55,099 nucleotides of DNA from Purshia tridentata (taxonomy: Eukaryota; Streptophyta; Magnoliopsida; Rosales; Rosaceae), in assembly GCA_003254885.1 (NCBI GenBank), contig QANT01005475.1:1-55099 (forward strand), given 5' to 3'. A program made the translations under genes and the position numbers. Positions 12,903 to 24,606 of this stretch are shown piece after piece (the stretch's first letter is position 1; each line of letters begins with the position of its first letter). The notes beneath the pieces were generated by a model. It saw only the letters and a list, made by a program, of their open reading frames with translations, searched no databases and was not told where the DNA came from.

Positions 12903-15891
12903 TTAGTTGCCAAATCGTCCGCCTCTTCCCCAAGGTGGCCTCTGCTGGCCTCCCCTATTATTGCGTTGTTGTATGACATTGTTCTGGCGTGGTTGGGCCG
13001 CCCTCATCCTTTTCTCCTTCATGTTTGCAAACAGCAAGTCGAGTGTTTGAGGCCTCTGCTTAGGAACTGCATTCTCTGGCTGCCGATGCTGCAACTGCTG
13101 CTGCTGCTGCTGTGGCGGCTGAACACCAAATACAAACTTCATAAGAAACATTCATTGCACAGAAACTCATGGTGAAATATTATTGTTGTTTGGATACAGA
13201 TGAACCACTAATACTACCAGTTGAAAACAATTTCTCAAATATGATTTACGATCAACAAAGGAGATTCATAAATGGATCTCAACAGAGTGAACTAAAACTG
13301 CACAATGGTTGTTTATAATCCAAAGAAGCCCAAAGCTCCACTATATTGTTGAATGTTACAGCACCATGAACAACTTAATAGAAGCCACATTGTCATTGGC
13401 CAATAAAGCCAATCATTTACCATCAGGATTATATAACTCCCACTCATTATCTATTGCTTAAAACACAAAAGCTACTACAACTAAAGTATGTTGAAAGAAA
13501 GCACCTAAAGAGGTCAAATGAAGTAGAATTATACCTTGCTACCAAAGCCTCCATTTCCGGTCCTCCTCTGAGGAAAAGGAGCACCAGCCCTGCACTCAGA
13601 GAGAGAAAAATGGTTGAACAATTGAATAACAAGTACTTTGAAATAGCTAACTTAGACAACAGAGACTTGCACAAACACCAATTAATTTCAAGAGGAGCAC
13701 TAGGAGATATCCGTTCAATTGGATGAGTTTAAAATGCCTTACCATAATAATTTCTATACATAACCAATTAATACAAACCGTTTGAATGCACAACAGTCAA
13801 TGGAAAAATGATTATCTCTCAGCAGTGGCTCCTTTTTGTTCTGTGAAAGCTCTCACTCTCTAACCACAAATCACAATCTGAATTCAATCCTCACAAAGTG
13901 CTTTCTCACAGAAAGCCTCAAGAAAATAATTTCACATAGCAACAGAATAGATGAATCAAAACAGGGGGTTTATTCTCCATTTTATTATATGAACAATCCT
14001 CTTCAATCAAACGGCCAAAATGCCATCCCCAAGGAACTTCCAATCCCAGCTTAAAAGCAGGTAGACACAACAGCTTCTGTTGAAAGACAGGTTAAAGTTC
14101 TCCAACCACTTGTAGACCACAAAATATACTACCAGGTAAACACAGCTGCCAACCACAACTAAAAATTTGAATAGAAGTCGGGCAGAAAGCTGCCCCTAAT
14201 TGAGATTTGTCAACTGAACACTCATCCCCTTTGGTTGTCCAATGTAAAATTTTTTTTGCTTTACACAAAACGCCTGAAACACAAGAACCATGCTTCTTTT
14301 TTCCTTTTTTAATCCGCAACAGGTGCCTGGTTGGCTAACTATCCCTTTTAAAGAAAAATGGATGGACTAGCTGGACCAATCACATCCCAAGAACTAGTGA
14401 TTTGAAAGCTTGCAGTAAAACCAGAATATTCAGCATGAACTGAAAAACTGAACATAGTGATTTTCTTGACATCAGAACGACTCGACCTCAAAGCCACGGA
14501 ACATGTGTCAACTCCAAAACCACTTAGGATAACTACAGTAACATCCACTATTTTTGGAAAAGAAGTTGAATATGTGTCAAACTGATTATGTAACTTGAGC
14601 CAAGTGGGTGCTACTACTACTAAACATTGAGCCAGTAAGAATGCGCAATGATTACTAGTCCTCAGCACACGTGCTAGCCGATGTTGCATAGCATTGATGC
14701 GACATACTACATACAATCAAACAGTGTGCACTTTTTTCATCTCCAGCAAATCTGGCCCCTGTCCACATCTTATAATCCCATCACTGAACAGTCATCTCAA
14801 CCCACACAACTCCAGTTCCCAATAAGAATATCCACTATCATAATGCACCACTCAACATGTGGTAAACTTTGAAGATCACAAACAGAAAATTGTAATGCAG
14901 ATATTCTATTCTATCTGCATTACAATTTTCTGTTTGTGATCTTCAAAGTTTACCACATGCTGAGTGTTCAAACACTCCCAAATTGGCTGCTTGTCGCATA
15001 AACAAATCATAAGCAGGAGTTCCATAATTATGGGAGTTGAAATGTTTTATCTGAAGCACATGGCAGAAGGACATCACTAATATAGAAGCACCAGTATTTA
15101 CCTATAGCAAGTTCACAATCAAATACTTCAATTAGATGCCAATTATGGAGACCAGCCACCACCCTAACAACTGAAAGCTGGCCCAAGACACATCCCAAGA
15201 TTCAGAGAACTATCAGTTTTTATAACAAATACCTTGCTTTCCAGTTAGGCACCCGGTTCCGATTGAAAGCTCTATTACGAAGAGGAGCAACTGCTGCCTT
15301 CCGTGCAACCTCAGTTGCCATAGGAAATTGGTTTGCCTGAAAATTTGACCTTTTCTGAGCTAGAACCCCCTGATCACCATATGTAAATTGAAAACAAACA
15401 AACAATAAGTGACTATGAGCATAAATTTCAAATAACTTCACAATTCACCTTTGCAAAATTATTCCCAAACCTGTCTAAGAGATGATCGTGCATCCATGAA
15501 GCGCCGCAGCTTTGTTGGTTTATCTTGAGCAGCACCTTTAGCAAAATTCTGACTTTTATTCTGCAAGGGAACATATATTTTAATGCCATTCAAAAATTTA
15601 TGCTACATAAAAAAAGTTTATTTTAAAAATTAAAAAAGGAACAAAAAGATTGAAACTTACCGAAGCCCTCCGCAGCTTCTTACCAATGCCCTTGGGATTA
15701 CCCTTCGACATTTTAATAATGTCTTCTACATTATCACAAATTGTATCGCGTTATCACAAACAGGAAAAAAAAAATACCATGAATTGATTAGATAACACCG
15801 ACACGCGAAGGCTTAAAAGAATACCTAATGTCATGTCCATCTTCTTCTCAGTAAGAGCAATTGCTTCGGTAGTAAGTGGTTTGGTCGCCAT
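12903..15891 (-). CDS. UAP56-interacting mRNA export factor (UIEF1/UIEF2-like)
   Basis: Six exons in coding order: 15891-15825, 15725-15661, 15560-15471, 15369-15233, 13589-13535 and 13118-12903, giving 209 residues. These nuclear adaptors link the RNA helicase UAP56 to mRNA for export. The UAP56-binding motif is at about 16-30 (EKKMDMTLEDIIKMSK) and spans the first intron. The middle is basic and RNA-binding-like (KGIGKKLRRAS, KLRRFMDARSSLRQ, RNRAFNRNRVPNWKAR). The tail has a Gln run encoded by CAG repeats, the segment TLDLLFANMKEKRMR and an RGG-like end (NNRGGQQRPPWGRGGRFGN). This matches Arabidopsis UIEF1 (At4g10970) and UIEF2 (At4g23910) as I remember them. The ATG is the first codon after a 3' splice site (tgttcag|ATG), so the whole 5' UTR is on an upstream exon. 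Intron 4 is long (1643 bp) and holds a strong hairpin. Confidence 0.85.
14849..14966. repeat. Near-perfect inverted repeat (118-nt hairpin) in UIEF intron 4
   Basis: Arms at 14858-14903 and 14912-14957 are perfect reverse complements over 46 bp with an 8-nt loop at 14904-14911. The arms extend outward about 9 more bases (14849-14857 with 14958-14966) with one A/C mismatch on the + strand. In the minus-strand transcript of the host gene that mismatch becomes a G-U pair, so the stem would be continuous for about 55 bp. No coding content. It could be a young foldback insertion or a small-RNA source. Confidence 0.9.
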
Positions 15892-16310
15892 CTGAACAAA
15901 ACATACAAATAAGTCTAAACATAGAAATTGACAAAAAAAAAAAGAAAAAAGCAAGAAATACTAGATGCGAAATCAATCAAAAAATTCATGAAAAAAGGGG
16001 TTTATCTTCTTTGAAAATTCGAAATACACCAAAATAGACTTATTGGTTGCTAAGAAAGCAATAAAAATCATAGCTAAATCTCAGCTCCATTATCAGTTCA
16101 TAAAAAACTCTAAATTTACCAAAATCACATCCGACCTTTAAGTTCTCAAGTGAAATCAAAGCAACAGAAGCAATACATAAACATTCAATACTTTTACACA
16201 ACTTTACAGAGGCATTAAAAAAGAGAACTTACGGAATTAAAGAGCAGAAATTCGATCGCGAATCGTAAATCGGAGATGTCGAACGAAATTAGGGCTAGGA
16301 CTTAGAAGGA
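15892..16310 (-). other. 5' UTR intron and 5' UTR exon of the UIEF gene (predicted)
   Basis: Going upstream on the minus strand, the acceptor cag lies directly before the ATG at 15891. A donor GTAAGT matches at 16232-16227, so the first non-coding exon should begin at 16233 and run to about 16310. The intron would be 341 bp. The upstream end of the exon is not defined by the sequence. Confidence 0.55.
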
Positions 16311-17545
16311 CACAAAAAGAAAGCAATTCCTTTCGTGGTTTTGCGAAAAGAATACGCGTTGACGGAGGTCTTTGTCTTCTCTTCTATTTGAGGGAAGCTG
16401 CCTTTTATCGGCGGACTTCAATTGGGAATCCAATAAGAGATAGTGAAGTTGATTTAAATAGGGCTTTAAGTCCGTCTCACTAAAAAAAAAAGAGTGGTGC
16501 CACCTTAATTCTTCTATTTGCACACCTCCATCACTTAATTAGTAAATTTACAAATTTATCCCATTGTGAAAATTACCCTAAAGCCCTCCCCAACACACCC
16601 TCTGGGCCCATCTCTCCTTTCCTCTTTTGCTGCAACCTCTTTCTCTTGTCTTTTCCTCTTTTGCTGCAACCTCTTTCTCTTGTCTTTGTAGCACCACCCT
16701 CCTTTCTCTCTCCTTCTCGCAACACCATTTCCTTGTCATAAACAGTTCGGCATTGGTTTTCTAAAACGGTTAGTTTCGTTCAACAGTCATCTGCCGAACA
16801 TTTCCTAGATATTTGATGATTGTTTGTTGAATCAGCTACAATTGTTTTTGGAGGTAAAGGCGAGGCAGCGCTGTGGCGGGTGAACTAGCTGGGGTGGAAG
16901 CTTTGTGGTGCGACAAGATATGGTGGTGGTGGTGGTGGTGATGTGCCAGCTTGCTGCACTGGGAGTGGTTGTGGCAAAGAAGAAGGAAAGAGGAGAGAGA
17001 GACATAGAAGAAGGAGGTGCAGGGTGGTGCATCGAATAGGGAAGGAGATAGAAAAAAGGGAAGAAGAAAAAGAGAGATGGAAGGAGAGAGAAGGAAAGAA
17101 AGAGAGGTAATGTTGGGGGCGGTGCGGGGTGACTGGGGTGGGAGATGGGGTAGGGGTGTGTATTGTTTGGATGTTGGGTGGGGTTTGATGAGGTATTTTG
17201 GTAATAGATGGGTTGCGTGTTGAGAAATTTTAAATTTTTAAAAAGTTTTGGGGAGTGTTTTGTAAAACAGGGGTGTGATTTGGGATGTACTCGTAGTTGC
17301 ACTAAAAAAAAGGGCGGAGGAATTTTCTAAGTATATGGACTCAGATTTTTTTTTTTTCTCTTATTTACTTAAATTCCATCTCAATCAATTAGCTTTATGC
17401 AAAAACAAAAAAAACAAAAAAAATCTAATAGTTCAGTGTTCACCTTAAAAAACAAAAATAAATAAAATTATGTTGCATATAATTGTGGCACTTCAACTTT
17501 ATGCTAGTAAGGCTAGTATCTAGAAATTTAAAAGAAAAATATTTG
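16311..17545. other. Intergenic region with simple-sequence tracts
   Basis: I see no gene. The left part is the UIEF promoter. From 16560 the + strand is pyrimidine-rich, then from about 16920 it becomes G/purine-rich: a (GGT)n run at 16921-16940 and a nearly pure purine tract at 17041-17107. Open frames across this part are low-complexity and not credible as proteins. Confidence 0.45.
16617..16684. repeat. 34-bp direct tandem duplication
   Basis: The segment tttcctcttttgctgcaacc plus ctctttctcttgtc occurs twice in direct succession with a 34-bp period. It is pyrimidine-rich on the + strand and non-coding. Confidence 0.8.
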
Positions 17546-17926
17546 GGGTACCTCAAGGTCCACCCCACCCCTCAATTTTATAATTTCGACAATGTTGACG
17601 CATAATCGGAACCGTTCATATTTTAGATCACCTATTATAGATCATCTATGCAAAAAATCAACTCAATCGGAAATCATTTGGTTATATAATTGTTGTCAAT
17701 TAAAGAGAAAAAATGAATGGTTCCGAATTAAAGAGTGATTTTTTGACTAAACCGATGATTTTTTCTATTTAATTGACAACAATTCTATAATCAAATGATT
17801 TCAAATTGAGTTGATTTTTTGCATAGATGATCTATAATAGGTGATCTAAAATATGAACGGTTCTGATTATACGTCAACATTGTCGAAATTATAAAATCGA
17901 GGGGTAAGGTGGACCTTGAGGTCACC
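17546..17926. mobile_element. Foldback MITE, about 380 bp
   Basis: The left end (gtacctcaaggtccacc near 17548) and right end (ggtggaccttgaggtcacc near 17908-17925) are inverted repeats. The similarity continues inward almost to the middle: for example ttagatcacctattatagat on the left matches the reverse complement of atctataataggtgatctaa on the right. The arms are roughly 160 bp with scattered mismatches around a central segment near 17710-17760. A clear target site duplication was not found, so the superfamily is open. Confidence 0.8.
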
Positions 17927-19074
17927 CTTGGGGTGACCAGAAAATTGTTCAATTTAAAATCAAGTTTGCCCTTTTTTGTTTTGTGCTTTTTTTTTGTTTT
18001 GGTCTCAACTTGCACATTAGGATATTTTAAGGTGAACCTCAAAATGTCTTCAATGTACGGTTTGAGACATCGACAGGATTCCAATGTGTCGTGAAATCCT
18101 ATCATCTGCACAAGATCAAATCTCTTAAGAAACCATGGTTTCGACTCAATCTACATTGGAATGTTTCAAGATGCACGTTTTTTTTTTAAATTATAAATGT
18201 CTTATATGAATTTTTTTTTTTTTAATGTTTTAAGGTGTACATGGGTATGGTATTATATAAGTGACAAAGTTTGAAAGCGAAACATTGTTATTTTAAAGAT
18301 GTAGCGTTTTCACGACACACAAAAAATTTGCAGCCAATTATTGAGTGTGACCATTGTATGCTCCTAGCATAAATGAAGTGATGTGACCCTCAAATTTGGA
18401 AAAATTATTTTATATAACTAATAAATAGCCACATATATAACTAACCTATATGGTATGATATGAGAAAATGTTATTAATACTATACCTTACAAACAAAAAC
18501 ATACCGTCCAACAATACTCCTTACACGTTAAATAAATTACATCACATAATAGTATATCAATTATACCTAATAACTTTTCTAAAATCTAAACTTCCAGAGA
18601 ACGCACGCCTGCTTATGATTCTACTGTTCTGCTTGATATGAAACTGCTACCTAGTTCACGTCAATCCCAAAATATGCCATTGCCAATGGAAAGAATGTTA
18701 CAGTTATGGAATTAGGTCAATTACACAGTGGTGGGGAAAGGGTTATCAACTATAAAGCTACTAACAAACTACCAAAACCAAAACAAAGGCTGCTTGGACT
18801 TCATGCATTTTAACGTCAATGTTCAGATTGAAAGTTAAAATTCGGAATCGACTAGTGTATAAGTAAAAGAAGTAAATCAAGTAACACATGTTTCCAAAGA
18901 ATTGAGGAAGCAAAAAGACGATTATTTGAAATTGATGATGAATTTTATTCAGTAAATAGCAACAATCTCACCCACCTCAATGGAATCAATTTTATTCTAA
19001 CAATAACCTCTACTATCCCACTCTTCTCGTGGGACCCTACATTGCCGGAAGATCATAGAAAACAAAAACTTTGA
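17927..19074. other. Intergenic region downstream of NDPK3
   Basis: AT-rich sequence without a recognisable gene. The last 150 bp or so before 19075 should include the 3' UTR of the minus-strand NDPK gene. Confidence 0.45.
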
Positions 19075-21756
19075 CTAGTTGACACCATAGATCCACTTCT
19101 CTGCATTGCTGGTGTAACTAACAAGCTCATTTGGATTAAACCACAAATTGATTTCGTCCTTGGCAGTCTCCGGACCATCACTTCCGTGGATGATATTTCT
19201 GCATGGCAAAAGAAAAAGCAAACAGATTGTGACAACAAAGTGATGCATGAAATGCAACAGCATAACTATCACACCAGCCCAGTTTAGCGGGTCGAGTCTA
19301 AAAGAATTGGAATGAACAACATCCGAGTTGAAAAACTAAACAGAGGACGTTGGTAATGGAATATAATTCAAGAAGTGAAGGACTACTTCGATAATATTTT
19401 CAAAAACTCAAGTTCAAGCGATTACCTTCCGACAACAACAGCTAGATCACCTCTGATAGTTCCTGGTTCTGACTTCTGTGGGTCTGTAGCTCCAATGAGT
19501 TTTCGGCCATACTTTATCACTCCCTCTCCTTCCCAGACCTGTCAGAGTTAAGAAAATGAGTTTGGCCAGATGAGATGAAAAGTTCTTGTCATATAGAGAT
19601 GAATTCTAGTTCTTCTAACCATTGCAATAACAGGGCCAGAGCTAAGGAAGTCGCACAGGCCACTAAAGAATGGCCTCTCCTTCAGATCATGATAGTGCTT
19701 CTGTGCAAAATCCTTTGAAGGAACAACTACTTTTATGCCTACAAGTTTAAAACCCTTCCTCTCAAATCGAGATATGATTTCTGCGATCTGGAATCAAAAA
19801 ATAAAATGCTTAGTACAAAAAAGTTATAACAGCTATAGGACAGAGGACATGCTTCAGGAAATTAACCCAGGTTAAATGGTTAACTTACCAGTCCTCTTTG
19901 AACTCCGTCTGGCTTGATAGCAATGAAAGTGCGTTCCAGCTGATTAGAGAAGAAAAGATTTATAAATTAAATGAAAAGAAATATCAATTAACAATGAACA
20001 AAAATGGAACAGAGGGTATTCAAAGTACCTCCGCAGCATGAACCTCCTGGTCCAGGAGCATGTAAGCTAGAGATTTAGAGAAAAGATAACAACAAAGTAT
20101 TAGGATTATAGTTTATGAAGACTATGCAATTAAAAGAATACAACAGGCCATGCTATTACAAATTCTTCTAGTATCAAGCAAGGCTGTAAAAAACTCAAGG
20201 CCTAAAAGATATAACTTTTCGAGAGCATTATTGAATCCTTCAAGTATATTTGTTACAATTCCAAAATAGGTTATGCATTGTTGACAGAGACTAATTACTA
20301 GGAAAAGTCTCGAGCGCTTTTTCTGTGCGCAAATACTTGTGTAGTGTGTGCATTCATTGGTAGTCTAAATGCACATTGTATCACACTCAAAAATGGAAAG
20401 TGATAGACAACATCAAGAACAAATTTTTTATTTTTATTTTTTGAAAACATAACATGGTAAAAAGAAGCAAAGGAAAAACAACAATTGAGTTTTGTTTTTC
20501 TATACCTGCTGCAGGAATGGCAAGAGCTCCTGAAATCCATCCTCTAGATGCATTTTCAGAACCAGCTCTCCCAAAATTCGAAGCTAATAAAGACTCCTTT
20601 CCCCTGACTGATACCGCTGCCGCAGCAGCTACAGCTCTCCCTTCTGCAAAGGAGACAAGTTTACACACTGTTCTGCACAAAAATGTATGCATACTTTTTT
20701 ATTTTGCTATGAAAGTGTACGCAAGGAATTATATTTCGAAAATTTCCTCTCCATTTTTCTGAGGTCTCCAAATATTACCGAATCGAAATTATTGAAATTT
20801 TGTTAAAAGTTTCAATTGTTTTAATCTAAATATCCATCGAAATCGAAATTCTATTTGAATCATCGAAATTTTATCGAAATCTGAAATTTAATTCCTTGGG
20901 TGTAATGCAAACATTCAATATACACAACTAACACAAATAGGATTATTTTGAGTGGAAAAGACCTATCATATATCCACACATATAAAGGCACAACAAAAAG
21001 CACAACCTTTATATATATAAAATATGAAACACATAATTTCATATAATATTATAAATCATTACAAAAGTACACTAGTTAATAGAAAACATACCATGCTCTA
21101 AATTTTAAATAAAAATTAATAGGAAAATATACATTTACTTGCTTACTTTATCATCCCATTGGATTTTTTGAACATAGAACATTGCTCGCGATCACTACTC
21201 ACCGACGATCACAAAATCGATACTTTTCAAACCATTGAACAAAATTTCACTAACTGATATATAAATTATTTGGATCCACAGCATCCTTGAAAAATATGAG
21301 CCGTCCGGTCCGTTTGTGGATCGCACAAGATCGGTGACCGGTGACCGGTGACCCGCTTGCGTCCAACGTGGATCGATTATGTCAAACCAACAGAAAGAAA
21401 ATGACTTGCAAATAAACCCAATAATTACAATTAAAAACTAATCAATGATTACGTAAAAAGTTATCATTTTGTGACGGAAAGCAATTCCTGGAAAGTAGAA
21501 ACTTAAAAAACACAATCTAACAAAAACCACTCATCTCCTAGTCAAGGACTCGAGCTTCGGCGATCTAGCTCCAAATTTTTGGGAAGAACCAAAGAAACAC
21601 GAACAAAAGACAAAAAACAAAGAAAAAGAAAAGATCGGGAGGCAGAGTGGAAATGAAAATAGAAAACTTACCAGAGTAAAAACGAGAGCTGGTCTTTTGA
21701 GCAGAGAGGAAGGACCTGGCAGCTCTGGAAGCCGATCTGTAAATCTGAGAGCTCAT
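19075..21756 (-). CDS. NDPK3: Nucleoside diphosphate kinase III (organellar)
   Basis: Seven exons in coding order: 21756-21672, 20643-20506, 20066-20029, 19939-19889, 19787-19620, 19538-19426 and 19198-19075, giving 238 residues, which I recall as the length of Arabidopsis NDPK3. The enzyme transfers the gamma phosphate from ATP to NDPs through a phosphohistidine. The first 75 residues are a Ser/Ala/Arg-rich presequence ([20 protein letters not shown], then an Ala run), consistent with import into mitochondria or plastids. The kinase domain begins at [17 protein letters not shown] (88-104) and includes [22 protein letters not shown] and [17 protein letters not shown]. The catalytic His is H202 in NIIHGSD. 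The domain ends with EKWIYGVN. Intron 1 is about 1 kb and contains a stretch rich in the phrase atcgaaatt. NDPK IV is a close relative, so III versus IV is not certain. Confidence 0.93.
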
Positions 21757-21887
21757 TTTCAATAGCTGAAAATGATCAGTGAGAAGGAGAGAGAGAGAGA
21801 TGAGTTGGGAGAGTTTGAGAGTGCGAAAGAGTGAGGGGTTGAGATTTTGGTGGTTATAAGTCAAAGGCTATCCGAAGTGTGCGGGAG

Positions 21888-21912
21888 CGAATGCGAATGC
21901 GAATGCGAATGC
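21888..21912. repeat. Hexanucleotide microsatellite (GCGAAT)n
   Basis: About four units of gcgaat lie just upstream of the NDPK3 5' UTR on its minus strand. Within the window this motif is not repeated elsewhere that I noticed. It is a likely length-polymorphic site in the promoter or 5' UTR. Confidence 0.8.
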
Positions 21913-24472
21913 GTACGAGACAACTACCTGTTTAAGTTCTGTTGGGCTTCGGTGAATGGCGGGTAGGGCCCGAGAACAACAACATCTCAAAAATCAACAA
22001 AAGAAAAAGAGAAATTCCACTTTTCAGTAATAAGAAAGTAATAAAACTCTATTGGAAAAACAAATCAAAGAATCAAAGTTTAACGAAATGTAGTTATAAA
22101 TAAATGGGTAATTTCTACTTTTAATAATCATTTTCAGATAGGTGCAATCAGCAATTTTAAAACACCAACTAATTATAAGTTTAATATATTTTTTCTCACA
22201 AGTCAAAAAAATAGTATTTTTTCTCAAAATTAAAAAAATAATTTTTAAATTATATATTTTTGAAAGATCTCTTATTAGTGTACTCCAATAATGGTTATTT
22301 TTAAAATAAAAAAATTCGTTGAAAATATAAGAGATTGGACTAAAGCATTAAGATGCAGTTATTCCACCAATGCCAACCAAAAAATGTGTTTAACATGTTT
22401 CTTCACCAAATAAAATGTGTTTAAAATGGTTCTAAAATAAATAAAAATGCACAGGCATATTGTAAAGCATTATTAATTTTCCTTTTGTTAAGGCCAAGCA
22501 TGTTTTAAGTTAATTTTAACTAAATAATTTAATAAATGAATAAAGGGAACCTTCTCTTTTTCTTGGTCCTTTTGTGACGTTGTCTATGGAAAAAGGGAAA
22601 TACCGAATTAGGAAACTTCACTCTTTTTTGTGTTTTCCATGAAGGGAAGCTTCTTTCTATCGTAGTACCTGACGTACATGTTGAGTTTTTTTTTTACCTG
22701 AGTTAAAAGTTATAAAAACCTTTTCACCCATTTGGGTCATAAATGCGTTAACAATTATGTTAATTAGATATTAATAAATTTGTTAAATAAATTACTTTTA
22801 ATTTTTTCTTAACTAAACCATAGCCTACATGCATCCATTAGGATTTTTTTTTTCTATACACATCCATTAAAATTGAAATACTGATATGAATTTATTTTTT
22901 TTTTAGTTGGGGGATGAGGATTAAACTTGGTACAGAGTTCTTTAAACTGGCCATTCAACAACTGCACTAATACAATTACTTTAGTGGTATTAGTTTCCAT
23001 TTTCCATTGTCTTGAGTTCAAATATTGCATCCTTCATAATGCTTTATTGCCATACAAATTTTTTTTCATTTACAAAGGTTTTTAAAAATCTTTGTACCCT
23101 TATATTTTAACGGAATAATGGACAAAATGTGACGGAAGTGAGACTTTGCTACACATAGAAAAGTCTATACGGCAATTAGTAAAAAAAATTTGTTTGGGTG
23201 GCAATTGCACAAACCCCCATTGTATGGGTGGGAAATAAGCAAATTTCTCTTAAAATTAAAAAAAGGTATATGAAAAGATTATCCACCCTTATTTTTTGAT
23301 TAAAAAAAGAGGCATCACCAAAGCCAAGAAAAAACCCATTAACAGATAGAAATAGTTTAATTACTCGAAAAGGTTACACTTATTCCTATCATCTCCTTTT
23401 GGCATAACAAGAGATAAAAAAATGGGTTATAGCATAAACTTTTGGTGATTTATGCAGAAGAAACTAAAACCCCACCACCATAAACCCTTTGTGTGTGTGT
23501 TGTTCCTTGTCTGAAATGATTGAATCTGCTTTATTAAGATGTTTTGATTCACGTGGTCTACAATACAAGACTGTATTTAAGATTTAATGAGTGGCTTATG
23601 TTCTCCAAAGCAGAAGAGCTCCAAAGTGATTGTTCCTCACCAACTATAATTTTATGTCATTACGAAAGACGAACTCTAGTTTTCTCTTCCAAGAAGACAT
23701 GAATGTTGGTGATGAGGCAGACATTGGAAACTGCTACAAAGCTGTATTGGGTTGCCACAAAATTCCTCCAATATCTGGCAGTTAAGCTATGGCAGACGCA
23801 ACCAGCCAACCATTATTTAAGTCTTTCATTCCGAGATATAACTTGAATACCAAGCTTCTTGATTCCAAGCTTTTTGCGTGCCATCTTGCATAAACCAGTT
23901 TGCCACGCATGTTCCATTCAACATTGTTAGGTGGAGGTAGTGAATTGTGGTCATGCTATTTGTGCATCATTAGAGAATATTCCATATACTTTCTTTTTCA
24001 AGTTGCCATTATCAGTTTTATAAAGAAATAAAAGGACGGGCATCATGATTATGGAAGGAACATGTACTGATAATCAAAAGACTTGAAGAAGATTGAAGCA
24101 TTTAGATGCAGCAGAGGAGGTTGCAGAAACAGAAACAAGATTATGGGCATGCAAGTGCCAGTACAATTTTTTTCACCTTATAACATTGAATGAGAATATG
24201 TGCTTGAAGAAAATTTAGTAGTATTTACATGGTCTATTCAAAGGGCAGTTCAGATGCTAAAATGCGATTTTAGGTCGATGAGCTTATGCTTCGGTCAACT
24301 TCTAAAAGTAATGACATTGCTGCTTCAATTAGATGCTATTCTTATGTACAGAAACGTATGAATGAATTTAATGGCAGCAGCAGTCAGATTGTGTTTAGTC
24401 TTAACATTACAGTCAGATTAACTACTTCCAGTATATGTCTAAATTTCTACCTATTATAACTTACTGCTACTA
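21913..24472. other. Long intergenic region, AT-rich
   Basis: It contains the NDPK3 promoter on the left and sequence downstream of the PH-protein gene on the right. Several A/T-rich stretches look like old repeat debris. I found no open frame with recognisable similarity and no RNA gene. Confidence 0.45.
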
Positions 24473-24606
24473 AAGTTATTTTACATCCCACATGAGCCAT
24501 TTGGAACTGTGGCATCAGACTCCCCCAATTTGCAGTCGGTAAGTTATTTACATACCACATGAACCATTTGGAACTGTGGCATCAGACTCCCCCAATTTGC
24601 AGTCGG
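24473..24606. repeat. Tandem duplication (about 67 bp, two copies) of the last coding exon end
   Basis: Copy A (24473-24540) and copy B (24541-24606) share aagttatt(t)tacat.ccacatga.ccatttggaactgtggcatcag and continue to gcagtcgg. Copy B contains the stop codon and the last 19-20 codons of the PH protein on the minus strand. Copy A lies in its 3' UTR. The copies differ at only a few bases, so the duplication looks fairly recent. Confidence 0.88.

Noticed and set aside
16832..17302. 156-residue open frame on the minus strand
   Set aside because: It is low-complexity (Pro/Ser/Thr/Phe runs) and simply reflects the purine-rich + strand tract.
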